NCBI RefSeq assembly: GCF_010095445.2
Contig: NZ_WFGV02000039.1
Coordinates: forward strand, 1-64,000
DNA from: Pseudomonas sp. TNT3
Lineage (GTDB): Bacteria; Pseudomonadota; Gammaproteobacteria; Pseudomonadales; Pseudomonadaceae
Length of the DNA stretch: 64,000 nucleotides
Direction of reading: 5' to 3'
The notes under the pieces were generated by a model. It was not told the origin of the DNA, did not search any database, and saw nothing but the letters and a program-made list of their open reading frames with translations. How positions within the stretch are numbered: the stretch's first letter is position 1; every line of letters begins with the position of its first letter. Of this stretch, positions 38,217-46,233 are shown piece by piece. A program made the translations under genes and the position numbers.

Positions 38217-38774
38217 ATGCGAGTTAAGATGCGCGATATCCCAGCTGGCTATTTATCTGGTTTTTTTGAGAGTGTTTTTTTAATAGTTCTAATGATTGGC
38301 TTTTCTTTTTTTGCGTTTTTTCATCTAGATAAAGTGATGAAGATTCCCTCTCCGCCGAAAAAAACAATTCTCGAAAAGGCTTTTATATATAGGGATGTTT
38401 CGATGGTGTCAAAAACCACATCGAAGTTGTTTCTAACGGTTGGCACAGGTGGTCACGCGTATGATTATGTTATCGAAGCATCTACTCGTGATATTCAGTT
38501 TTTGGATTTTAACAAGTCTCGAATGCTTTGGGTTGCGGTAGAGGCGGATAGACGCAGGCGATTTGTTTGGGCGATATATGATGATGGGCTAGGGCTGTTA
38601 ATAAGTCGTCAGGAAATTTTGGCGTGGATGCAATACAGGAATACTGTTAACTATTCTGTAGTTGCTGTATCGGGTATAGGCACTCTGTGCCTATTTTATT
38701 TAGTATTTAGATATGGTTTTTGGAATAGGCTTTTAGCGAAAAGGATGGCGCGTGAAAATCGAAGAGATGGATAA
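38217..38774 (+). CDS. Two-TM accessory membrane protein (cassette gene 1)
   Basis: I do not recognise the family. The 185-aa product has a hydrophobic helix at about residues 13-36 and a second at about 145-166, with a roughly 105-residue soluble part between. Basic residues at both ends (RVKMR; RLLAKRMARENRR) predict both termini in the cytoplasm and the central part in the periplasm. Base composition is AT-rich compared with neighbours, with many codons rare in this genome such as ATA and AGA. It has a GGGAG site before the ATG and overlaps cassette gene 2 by 23 bases. It could be an immunity, export or anchoring partner of gene 3; this is inference from context only. Confidence 0.75.
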   Translation: MRVKMRDIPAGYLSGFFESVFLIVLMIGFSFFAFFHLDKVMKIPSPPKKTILEKAFIYRDVSMVSKTTSKLFLTVGTGGHAYDYVIEASTRDIQFLDFNKSRMLWVAVEADRRRRFVWAIYDDGLGLLISRQEILAWMQYRNTVNYSVVAVSGIGTLCLFYLVFRYGFWNRLLAKRMARENRRDG

Positions 38775-39335
38775 TAAGATATTTGTAATTGACGATTTCT
38801 TAACTAAAAGTGAAGAGGAAAATATCAATATTCAGCTGAAAGGAGCCATTTGGAGGTACAACTGGCCAAACTATGAAAAGCTCCCTTTCGTTAGACCCTG
38901 TTGGCATGTATTTATTGCTGGTAACGGTCGCCCTGACGGTCTGTCCTGTTTCGAGGAACTGAGAAGTAACAAGCCATGGAGTTTTCTAGTTGGTTTTTGG
39001 GAGAGGTTGTCAAAGCTCCATTGTTTTAATATTACGCTGCTGGGTGTTTATGGGAATGGGCAGACGTTTGGTCAGGATACCATTATTCACAGGGATAATA
39101 AAAAACATTCAGGGCTGACGGTAATTGTTTTTTGTAATGAGCATTGGCCGACTTCTTGGGGTGGGGAATTGGTTTTTTATGATGATAAAAAAGAAAATAT
39201 CATCAAGGCTGTACTGCCAAAATCACGGCGAGTAGTGATTTTCGATGGGCGTATCCACATGCTGCAAGATCCCCTTCTGTGAAGTGTGACCAAGTACGAA
39301 TGACGCTTGCATTTAAAACTGTGATCAAGGAGTAA
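38752..39335 (+). pseudogene. 2-oxoglutarate/Fe(II)-dependent hydroxylase, frameshifted near its end (cassette gene 2)
   Basis: A prolyl-4-hydroxylase-like 2OG oxygenase. The metal ligands are visible: HxD as HRD at residues 113-115 and the distal His in FDGRIHM at 169. The open frame stops at 39282 just after LQDPLL, before the usual Arg that binds 2-oxoglutarate. One extra C in the run CCCC at 39271-39274 would continue as DPPSVKCDQVRMTLAFK and end at a TAA at 39333-39335. The PPS...C...R.TLAFK pattern is the normal end of this family. The restored protein would be about 194 aa. The start is a GTG at 38752 behind AAAAGGA. The AAGGAG site for gene 3 lies inside the restored 3' end. Either a natural inactivation or a base-call error. 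Confidence 0.8.
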
Positions 39336-39340
39336 TAACT

Positions 39341-40135
39341 ATGGCAGGGAAGGCCGAAATATTTGTGGGTGTTATTAACGACGGTGTCACCGTCGGGTCG
39401 GGAGCCACAGCAGTATCAGATCAGTTTCTGGTTAATGGGTCTGGGATGGTGTTGTTGAATCAATCGGCTCAAACAGGTGCAGTGATAGCGAGTGTGACAT
39501 CTGTTACAAAATTGGCAGGGCCTTATGTTCCGATTGTAAGCATGCCGGCCAACATTGTTGCAGGAACAATTACCTTTCTGAAGATAGGAATAGACTTCAG
39601 GGATGGTGCTGAAATCAAGACGGGTGATATTGTGAGCCTTGTCGGAAATGTAGCAGGTGTGATTGCTACTATGGCAATATTAGGGGGGGCAGCACCTGCA
39701 CTTGTCGCTGGATTAGGTGTTGTGACTATAATTGCAGGGCTGTATTCAATTGTGGAGTCCGACACGTTTAAGAATATCACAGCAAACGCCGCAAAATTCT
39801 TTGAAGGGGCAGTGTTGGATAGCTATCTTGACTATGTCTGCGCGCCTGATATGCAGATTGTGCATCGTAATACGTTGCGAGATGCATATGGTGATAAAAT
39901 GCTTTCTTGTAATTGGATCTCTGAAACAGGGGAGCTAATGCTTTCCGGTGTAGCTGTTCCCACTGATAACATTGGAGGTGGTGGACTGTATGTGCCAGTA
40001 GTTCCTGTTTTGCCGATAACGCCGCCTGATATTGTCCCGGTAGTAACGATTGGACCGCTTGAAATTGATGATGGGTCAGGCGATAACGGTGATGAGTATG
40101 GTTGCTGCTCGAGCGGAAGCGACGGTTATATTTAG
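39341..40135 (+). CDS. Gly-rich hydrophobic protein with acidic Cys-Cys tail (cassette gene 3)
   Basis: I do not recognise this 264-aa protein. It has no signal peptide. Residues 1-60 are Gly/Val/Ser-rich; residues about 96-138 form a long hydrophobic Gly/Ala block that could be a membrane-inserting hairpin (core AILGGAAPALVAGLGVV). Residues 218-236 are Pro/Val-rich (seven prolines in 19), and the last 24 residues are acidic and Gly-rich with adjacent cysteines (YGCCSSGSDGYI). It starts 5 bp after the restored hydroxylase stop with AAGGAG as its ribosome-binding site, so the two are coupled. The prolines, Asp or Asn could be substrates of the hydroxylase. It could be a secreted or pore-forming effector, a modified peptide precursor or a surface protein. 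Confidence 0.75.
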   Translation: MAGKAEIFVGVINDGVTVGSGATAVSDQFLVNGSGMVLLNQSAQTGAVIASVTSVTKLAGPYVPIVSMPANIVAGTITFLKIGIDFRDGAEIKTGDIVSLVGNVAGVIATMAILGGAAPALVAGLGVVTIIAGLYSIVESDTFKNITANAAKFFEGAVLDSYLDYVCAPDMQIVHRNTLRDAYGDKMLSCNWISETGELMLSGVAVPTDNIGGGGLYVPVVPVLPITPPDIVPVVTIGPLEIDDGSGDNGDEYGCCSSGSDGYI

Positions 40136-40198
40136 CAACTTGTATGTTTAAGTTGTTCGTTCATAGAATTTGCTCACCCGATAGACAGGTGGGACTAG

Positions 40199-40230
40199 AA
40201 AACGCCCGATGAAGCTCCCGGCGTTTTTCG
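40199..40230 (+). terminator. Terminator after the cassette
   Basis: AACGCC and GGCGTT arms are followed by TTTT, about 63 bases after the stop of cassette gene 3. Its sequence resembles the cysNC terminator (both have a CCGATGA loop side), so the flanking duplication may extend this far. Confidence 0.7.
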
Positions 40231-40249
40231 TCCTGGTCCAACTCCGTCA

Positions 40250-40419
40250 ACGGAGGGAGCCAGCCTGCTGGCGATTGCGGTGATTCAGTCGACAAATCTG
40301 CTGAATGTGAATCCGCTATCGCCAGCGGGCTGGCTCCCACAGGAAATCAGTGTTTGCCTGGATACTCGCGATGCATCAGCTCCAGCAACGCATCCTTGTC
40401 TTCCCACAGCTGATTGATC
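40250..40419. repeat. Right copy of the direct repeat flanking the cassette
   Basis: It contains a REP pair (arms GGGAGCCAGCCTGCTGGCGA and TCGCCAGCGGGCTGGCTCCC) and the last codons of the intact acyltransferase gene. It matches 37836-38005 in order and spacing to within one base (offset 2414-2415). Confidence 0.85.
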
Positions 40420-41252
40420 CAGCCCTGGAACTGCAATCGGTACTCTCCATCCTGGTCGTAATTCTTGCCAATGAACTGCGGCGGAATCTTCAGCTCCTGA
40501 AAATGCACCACCACGTCCTTGACGTTCCCGCACAACAGATCCCAATACCCCGGACGACCGCCCGGATAGTGAATGGTCACATTGACGATGGATTCGAGCT
40601 GCTCACCCATCGCATCGAGTACGAAGGCAATACCACCGGCCTTGGGCTTGAGCAGGTACTTGAACGGTGACTTCTGTTGCGCATGCTTGCCTTCGGTGAA
40701 GCGCGTGCCTTCGACAAAGTTGAAAATGCCCACCGGGTTATTACGAAACTTGTCGCAGGTCTTGCGGGTGGTTTCCAGGTCTTTGCCCTTCTTCTCCGGG
40801 TGCTTTTCCAGGTACGCCTTGGAGTAGCGCTTCATGAACGGAAAGCCCAGGGTCCACCACGCCAGACCAATCACCGGCACCCAAATCAGCTCTTGCTTGA
40901 GAAAGAACTTCAGCGGCTGGATGCGACGGTTGAGCACGTACTGCAGCACCATGATGTCGACCCAGCTCTGGTGGTTGCTGGTGATCAGATACGAATGCTG
41001 ATAGTCCAGCCCCTCAAGGCCACTCAGGTGCCAGCGAGTGCGGCAGACGAGGTTCATCCAGGCCTTGTTGTTGCTGATCCAGGCTTCGTGCGTATGGCTC
41101 ATCAGCCAGCGCGTGAATCGCTGGGTCAAGGCGAAAGGCAGTGCCTTGAAGATCGCCACACAGAACAGGAATGAGCAGAGCAAAATGGTATTGAGTGCCA
41201 GCAGTATCGATGCAATCACACCGCGCACGGCGGCAGGCAGGAAATCCAGCAT
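40347..41252 (-). CDS. PlsC/YihG-family lysophospholipid acyltransferase
   Basis: A 301-aa membrane-associated acyltransferase of the LPLAT family, closest in layout to YihG. It has one or two N-terminal membrane helices, the catalytic HX4D as NHQSWVD near residue 94, and the FVEGTRFTEGK substrate block. It would acylate lysophosphatidic acid or a related lysophospholipid. The neighbour of pta in PAO1 (PA0834) has the same layout. It ends at the duplicated REP/cassette edge and starts right after the pta stop, so the two are probably co-transcribed. Confidence 0.9.
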   Translation of the reverse strand: MLDFLPAAVRGVIASILLALNTILLCSFLFCVAIFKALPFALTQRFTRWLMSHTHEAWISNNKAWMNLVCRTRWHLSGLEGLDYQHSYLITSNHQSWVDIMVLQYVLNRRIQPLKFFLKQELIWVPVIGLAWWTLGFPFMKRYSKAYLEKHPEKKGKDLETTRKTCDKFRNNPVGIFNFVEGTRFTEGKHAQQKSPFKYLLKPKAGGIAFVLDAMGEQLESIVNVTIHYPGGRPGYWDLLCGNVKDVVVHFQELKIPPQFIGKNYDQDGEYRLQFQGWINQLWEDKDALLELMHREYPGKH

Positions 41253-43352
41253 TTAAAGATCCATAGGTCGGTTGGCAGCTTGGATCGCGGTCAACGCGAT
41301 GGTGTACACAATGTCATCGACTTGCGCGCCGCGTGGCAGGTCGTTCACCGGTTTGCGCAGGCCTTGCAGCATCGGGCCGAGACTGACGCAATCGGCACTG
41401 CGCTGCACGGCTTTGTGCGTGGTGTTGCCGGTGTTCAGGTCGGGGAACACGAACACCGTGGCACGACCGGCCACCTGGCTGTTCGGCGCCAGTTGCCGGG
41501 CCACGGTTTCGTTGGCGGCGGCGTCGTACTGCAACGGGCCGTCGATCAGTAGAGAATGCTGCTGCTCGTGGGCAAGCAACGTCGCTTCGCGCACCTTCTC
41601 GACTTCTTCACCGCTGGCTGATTCGCCACTGGAGTAGCTGATCATGGCTACCCGTGGCGTAATGCCGAACGCGGCCGCCGAGTCAGCACTTTGCAGCGCG
41701 ATTTCGGCCAGTTCGCTGGCACTCGGATGCGGGTTCATCACGCAATCGCCGTACACCAGCACTTCTTCCGGGAACAGCATGAAGAACACCGACGACACCA
41801 GCGTGCAGCCCGGTGCGGTCTTGATCAACTGCAAGGCCGGGCGGATGGTGTTGGCGGTGGAGTGAATGACGCCAGAGACGAGGCCATCGACTTCATCCAG
41901 CGCGAGCATCATGGTGCCGATAACCACAGTGTCTTCCAGCTGCTGCTCGGCCATCGGTGCATTGAGGCTTTTGCTTTTGCGCAGTGCGACCATCGGTTCG
42001 ACGTAGCGCTCGCGGATCAGGTCCGGGTCGAGAATTTCCAGTCCCGGCGGCAGCTCGATGCCTTGCGCGCGAGCCACCGCTTCGACGTCCTCGGGTTTGG
42101 CCAGCAGTACGCAGCGGGCAATCCCGCGTGCCTGACAAATCGCCGCCGCCTGGACGGTCAACGGCTCGCTGCCTTCGGGCAGGACGATACGTTTGTTGGC
42201 CGCCTGGGCCCGCTGGATCAATTGATAACGGAATACGGCAGGCGACAGGCGCATTTCCCGTGGCGTGCCGCAGCGCTGGTGCAGCCAGTTGGCGTCGAGG
42301 TGGCTGGCGACGAAATCGGTGATGATCTCCGCGCGCTCACGGTCGTCAATCGGGATTTCCTTGTTCAATCCGTTCAGCTGGTTGGCGGTGTCGTAGGAAC
42401 CGGTGCTCACCGACAGCACTGGCAAACCAGCCTGCAGCGCGCCCCGGCACAAGTCCATGATGCGCGGATCGGGCAGGGTATCGCTGGTCAGCAGCAGGCC
42501 GGCTAATGGTACGCCGTTCATGGCGGCGAGGCTGACAGCGAGAATGATGTCGTCGCGATCGCCTGGGGTCACCACCAGTACACCGGGCTTGAGCAGCTCC
42601 ACGGTGTTGCGCATGGTGCGGGCGCAGATAATGATTTTGGTCATGCGCCGGGTTTCGTAATCGCCGGCATTGAGAATCTGTGCGCCCATCAGGTCGGCGA
42701 CGTCGCGGGTACGCGGTGCATTCAGTTCCGGCTGGAACGGGATGCAGCCCAGCAGACGGAAATCGCCGCTGCGCAGCAACGGCGAGTGTTCTTTCAGGCG
42801 CGAGGCGAAGACGTCCATGCTTTCGTCAGTCTTGACCTTGTTGAGGATCACGCCGAGGACTTTCGGGTCCTTCGGACCGCCGAACAATTGCGCCTGCAAT
42901 TCGACGCGACCGGACAGTTCGGTCAGCACCTCGTTTTCCGGCGCCGACACCAGGATCACATCAGCGTCCAGGCTCTTGGCCAGGTGCAGATTCACCCGCG
43001 CGGCGTAGCTGGCGCTGCGGGTTGGCACCATGCCTTCGACGATCAGCACGTCCTTGCCGATAGCGGCCTGCTGGTAGAGGGTGATGATTTCTTCGAGCAA
43101 TTCGTCGAGCTGACCATCGCCCAGCATCCGCTCGACGTGCGCCAGACCCAGTGGTTGAGGCGGTTTCAGACCGTGGGTACGCGCCACCAGTTCGGTGGAG
43201 CGTTCCGGTCCTGTATCACCAGGGTGCGGCTGGGCAATCGGTTTGAAAAAGCCGACCTTGAGACCGGCGCGCTCGAGCGTTCGCACCAGCCCGAGGCTGA
43301 TGGAGGTCAGACCCACGCCAAAATCGGTGGGGGCGATAAAAAAAGTTTGCAT
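41253..43352 (-). CDS. pta: Phosphate acetyltransferase (long form)
   Basis: Pta interconverts acetyl-CoA and acetyl phosphate. The 699-aa long form has an N-terminal P-loop-like regulatory domain (FFIAPTDFGVGLTS, GFFKPIAQP), a central DRTGG domain, and the C-terminal PTA_PTB catalytic domain (IVLPEGSEPLTVQAA, SYSSGESASG). ackA, its usual partner, is not adjacent here; a DUF3565 gene and slyD are upstream instead. Its stop is immediately followed by the acyltransferase start. Confidence 0.97.
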   Translation of the reverse strand: MQTFFIAPTDFGVGLTSISLGLVRTLERAGLKVGFFKPIAQPHPGDTGPERSTELVARTHGLKPPQPLGLAHVERMLGDGQLDELLEEIITLYQQAAIGKDVLIVEGMVPTRSASYAARVNLHLAKSLDADVILVSAPENEVLTELSGRVELQAQLFGGPKDPKVLGVILNKVKTDESMDVFASRLKEHSPLLRSGDFRLLGCIPFQPELNAPRTRDVADLMGAQILNAGDYETRRMTKIIICARTMRNTVELLKPGVLVVTPGDRDDIILAVSLAAMNGVPLAGLLLTSDTLPDPRIMDLCRGALQAGLPVLSVSTGSYDTANQLNGLNKEIPIDDRERAEIITDFVASHLDANWLHQRCGTPREMRLSPAVFRYQLIQRAQAANKRIVLPEGSEPLTVQAAAICQARGIARCVLLAKPEDVEAVARAQGIELPPGLEILDPDLIRERYVEPMVALRKSKSLNAPMAEQQLEDTVVIGTMMLALDEVDGLVSGVIHSTANTIRPALQLIKTAPGCTLVSSVFFMLFPEEVLVYGDCVMNPHPSASELAEIALQSADSAAAFGITPRVAMISYSSGESASGEEVEKVREATLLAHEQQHSLLIDGPLQYDAAANETVARQLAPNSQVAGRATVFVFPDLNTGNTTHKAVQRSADCVSLGPMLQGLRKPVNDLPRGAQVDDIVYTIALTAIQAANRPMDL

Positions 43353-43409
43353 GCGGATTCTCTAAGGGAGCGCAGGGGTGACCCTCTATATCTGACGGTC
43401 TACCGAAAT

Positions 43410-43631
43410 TCAGTCGCCAAGGTTATCGCTAACCGAGCCCTGTGCGCACCAACCACAATCAAAGGGTTGGCCTATTTTTTCATTACGCAGCGATGGGTCC
43501 ATGACCCAGGCCCGGGATTGCCACGGCGGCTGGTGACGCAGGTGCTGGGTATGACCGCAGGAAAGCTCGGCCACCCAGTGGCCGTCCTCGTCCTGATGGA
43601 AACCTGTGACCGTAGAGTTCTGTGCTGCCAT
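43410..43631 (-). CDS. DUF3565 small zinc-binding-like protein
   Basis: A 73-aa protein with CGHTQHLRHQPPWQSRAW and a C-terminal DCGWC. This Cys/His pattern is typical of DUF3565 and suggests a zinc site. The function is unknown. The ATG at 43631 (MAAQNSTV) is preferred; an in-frame start at 43748 would overlap the slyD coding region on the opposite strand. It is divergent from slyD and 57 bp from the pta start. Confidence 0.8.
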   Translation of the reverse strand: MAAQNSTVTGFHQDEDGHWVAELSCGHTQHLRHQPPWQSRAWVMDPSLRNEKIGQPFDCGWCAQGSVSDNLGD

Positions 43632-43716
43632 CCGTCTGTCCGGGTTGTGTTCGCTTTCGGGCGATTGCTTCGCTAAACTTGGTCTTTCTATATTCTTATG
43701 CAAAAGGTCTCGCCCC

Positions 43717-44202
43717 ATGCTGATCGCCGCCAATAAGGCTGTCTCCATCGACTATACCCTGACCAACGACGCTGGTGAGGTCATCGACAGCTCCGCCGGC
43801 GGCGCGCCGCTGGTTTACCTGCAAGGCGCAGGTAACATCATCCCGGGCCTGGAAAAGGCACTGGAAGGTAAAGCCGTTGGTGATGAACTGACTGTTGCCG
43901 TAGAACCGGAAGATGCCTACGGCGAATACGCTGCCGAACTGGTCAGCACCCTGAGCCGCAGCATGTTCGAAGGCGTTGATGAGCTGGAAGTGGGCATGCA
44001 GTTCCACGCTTCCGCTCCGGACGGCCAAATGCAGATCGTGACCATCCGCGACCTGGACGGCGACGACGTCACTGTCGACGGCAACCACCCGTTGGCCGGT
44101 CAGCGCTTGAATTTCCAGGTCAAGATCATCGACATCCGTGATGCGAGCCAGGAAGAAGTCGCTCATGGCCACGTCCATGGCGAAGGTGGCCATCACCACT
44201 GA
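43717..44202 (+). CDS. slyD: FKBP-type peptidyl-prolyl isomerase SlyD
   Basis: SlyD is a cytoplasmic prolyl isomerase and metallochaperone that supplies nickel to hydrogenase in some bacteria. The 161-aa product has the FKBP fold with an inserted IF domain (GNIIPGLEKALEGK, VEPEDAYGEY) and a short His-rich tail, HGHVHGEGGHHH, shorter than in E. coli. The start at 43717 (MLIAANKA) is chosen over an in-frame upstream start. A terminator follows at 44231. Confidence 0.95.
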   Translation: MLIAANKAVSIDYTLTNDAGEVIDSSAGGAPLVYLQGAGNIIPGLEKALEGKAVGDELTVAVEPEDAYGEYAAELVSTLSRSMFEGVDELEVGMQFHASAPDGQMQIVTIRDLDGDDVTVDGNHPLAGQRLNFQVKIIDIRDASQEEVAHGHVHGEGGHHH

Positions 44203-44230
44203 TTTTCTGCGCTAAGCTCAGAGAACTGGA

Positions 44231-44256
44231 GAGGCGCCCGAGGGCGCCTTTTTTAG
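44231..44256 (+). terminator. Terminator after slyD
   Basis: AGGCGCCC and GGGCGCCT form a perfect stem with a short loop, followed by TTTTT. Confidence 0.9.
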
Positions 44257-44325
44257 TCCGCGGTTGTCCATGGCAGCGCCGCCAGGTGGCTGTTTCGAGC
44301 AGAACACGGGAATTTGGAGTTCGTC

Positions 44326-44808
44326 ATGAGTGCTTTTCACGACCTTAAATTGACAGCCCTGGATGGTCAGGAGCTACCTCTGGCGCCTTTCAAAGGGCGC
44401 GTCGTGCTGGTGGTCAATGTTGCCTCCAAATGTGGCCTGACCCCGCAATACGCGGCGCTGGAAAACCTTTACCAGCAATTCAAGGACAAAGGCTTCAGCG
44501 TACTGGGCCTGCCGTGCAACCAGTTTGCCGGACAGGAACCGGGTACCGAGCAAGAGATCCAGGATTTCTGCAGCCTGAACTATGGCGTGACCTTTCCGTT
44601 GTCCAGCAAGCTGGAAGTCAACGGGCATGATCGTCATCAGTTGTATCGTCTGCTGGCAGGCGAGGGTGCCGAATTCCCGGGCGACATCACCTGGAATTTC
44701 GAGAAGTTCCTGCTGGGCAAGGACGGCCGTGTGTTGGCCCGGTTTTCGCCGCGCACGGCGCCGGACGATCCGACGATCGTTCACGCGATTGAAAAAGCGC
44801 TGAGCTAG
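44326..44808 (+). CDS. gpx: Glutathione peroxidase family thiol peroxidase
   Basis: A 160-aa GPx-like enzyme that reduces hydroperoxides. The peroxidatic Cys is in NVASKCGLTPQY, the resolving-region block GLPCNQFAGQEPG is present, and the catalytic Trp/Asn is in ITWNFEKFL. As in other bacterial GPx, it has Cys rather than selenocysteine and probably uses thioredoxin. The ATG at 44326 (MSAFHDLK) is behind GGAG. It lies between slyD and the OYE gene, as a neighbour of slyD in PAO1 as well. Confidence 0.93.
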   Translation: MSAFHDLKLTALDGQELPLAPFKGRVVLVVNVASKCGLTPQYAALENLYQQFKDKGFSVLGLPCNQFAGQEPGTEQEIQDFCSLNYGVTFPLSSKLEVNGHDRHQLYRLLAGEGAEFPGDITWNFEKFLLGKDGRVLARFSPRTAPDDPTIVHAIEKALS

Positions 44809-44814
44809 AAGATC

Positions 44815-44890
44815 AAAAGATCGCAGCCTGCGGCAGCTTCTACGGGGATACGCATTCCATGGTAGGAGCTGGCGCAGGCTGCGATCTTTT
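44815..44890. repeat. REP-like inverted repeat
   Basis: AAAAGATCGCAGCCTGCGGCAGCTTCTACGG and its inverted partner (TAGGAGCTGGCGCAGGCTGCGATCTTTT) surround about 20 bases. It belongs to the GATCGCAGCC family seen at 34705 and 55419. Confidence 0.88.
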
Positions 44891-44994
44891 GTTTCTGCCT
44901 TTTGACTCTAAATCACCAAAATCAATAATACTTCCCATCCCATTGCGCCCTCCATATTATAGCCGTCATAAAGTCTATCCCGTGGAGCGTTCCC

Positions 44995-46098
44995 ATGCCT
45001 GTAAAAGCCCTGTTCAAACCGTTCCACCTCGGCACCCTCGAATTGCCGACCCGCGTCGTCATGGCCCCCATGACCCGCTCGTTCTCGCCGGGTGGCGTGC
45101 CTAATTCCAAAGTCATCGAATACTACCGTCGTCGCGCGGCGGCGGGCGTGGGCCTGATCATCACCGAAGGCACCACCGTCGGCCACAAGGCCTCCAACGG
45201 CTACCCGAACGTGCCGCATTTCTACGGCGAGTCGGCGTTGGCGGGCTGGAAGAAAGTGGTCGATGCGGTGCACGCAGAAGGCGGCAAGATCGTTCCGCAA
45301 CTGTGGCACGTCGGCAGCGTTCGTCGTATCGGTACCGAGCCGGACGCCAGCGTGCCGGGTTATGGCCCGTCGGAAAAATTGAAAGACGGCCAGCTCGTGG
45401 TCCACGGCATGACCAAGCAGGACATCCAGGACGTCATCGCCGCCTTTGCCCAGGCCGCGAAAGACGCGCAGAGCATCGGTATGGACGGCGTGGAAATTCA
45501 CGGTGCCCATGGCTACCTGGTCGACCAGTTCTTCTGGGAAGGCAGCAACCAGCGCACTGATGAATACGGCGGCAGCCTGGCCAACCGTTCGCGTTTCGCC
45601 ATCGAATTGATCCAGGCCGTGCGCGCCGCAGTGGGTGAAGGTTTCCCGATCATCTTCCGTTTCTCGCAATGGAAACAGCAGGATTACACCGCGCGTCTGG
45701 TGCAAACCCCGGAAGCGCTGGGTGAGTTCCTCCAGCCGTTGTCTGACGCGGGTGTGGATATTTTCCACTGCTCGACACGTCGTTTCTGGGAGCCGGAGTT
45801 CGACGGTTCGGAACTGAACCTCGCGGGCTGGACACGCAAGCTCACTGGCAAACCGACCATCACCGTGGGCAGCGTCGGCCTGGACGGCGAGTTCCTGCAG
45901 TTCATGGTCAACACCGACAAGATCGCGCAGCCGGCCAGCCTGGAAAAACTGCTGGAGCGTTTGAACAACGATGAGTTCGATCTGGTAGCGGTGGGTCGTG
46001 CGCTGCTGGTCGATCCGGACTGGGCGCAAAAAGTACGCGACGGTCGTGAAGAAGACATCCTGCCGTTCAGCCGTGAGGCGTTGATGACGCTGGTTTAA
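44995..46098 (+). CDS. Old Yellow Enzyme family NADH:flavin oxidoreductase
   Basis: A 367-aa FMN-dependent alkene reductase of the OYE family. Typical features are MAPMTRSFSPGGVP near the N-terminus, the substrate-binding HGAHGYLVDQFFW, the NQRTDEYGGSLANRSRF block and the phosphate-binding GSVG / VAVGRALLVDPDW region. Such enzymes reduce activated C=C bonds and some nitro compounds. The true substrate is not evident. It is flanked by REP elements on both sides and so is probably transcribed alone. Confidence 0.9.
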   Translation: MPVKALFKPFHLGTLELPTRVVMAPMTRSFSPGGVPNSKVIEYYRRRAAAGVGLIITEGTTVGHKASNGYPNVPHFYGESALAGWKKVVDAVHAEGGKIVPQLWHVGSVRRIGTEPDASVPGYGPSEKLKDGQLVVHGMTKQDIQDVIAAFAQAAKDAQSIGMDGVEIHGAHGYLVDQFFWEGSNQRTDEYGGSLANRSRFAIELIQAVRAAVGEGFPIIFRFSQWKQQDYTARLVQTPEALGEFLQPLSDAGVDIFHCSTRRFWEPEFDGSELNLAGWTRKLTGKPTITVGSVGLDGEFLQFMVNTDKIAQPASLEKLLERLNNDEFDLVAVGRALLVDPDWAQKVRDGREEDILPFSREALMTLV

Positions 46099-46115
46099 GT
46101 CGCATTTGAGCTGAC

Positions 46116-46214
46116 ACCATCGCTGGCAAGCCAGCTCCCACAGGGTTTTGTGCCGGTCACATAACGTGTGAACATCCCGGAACACTGTGGGAGCGGGCTT
46201 GCCCGCGATGGCGG
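46116..46214. repeat. REP pair between the OYE and glycosyltransferase genes
   Basis: CCATCGCTGGCAAGCCAGCTCCCAC and GTGGGAGCGGGCTTGCCCGCGATGG are imperfect inverted arms about 40 bases apart. Confidence 0.9.
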
Positions 46215-46233
46215 CGTCGAGGTCTACAAAAAA

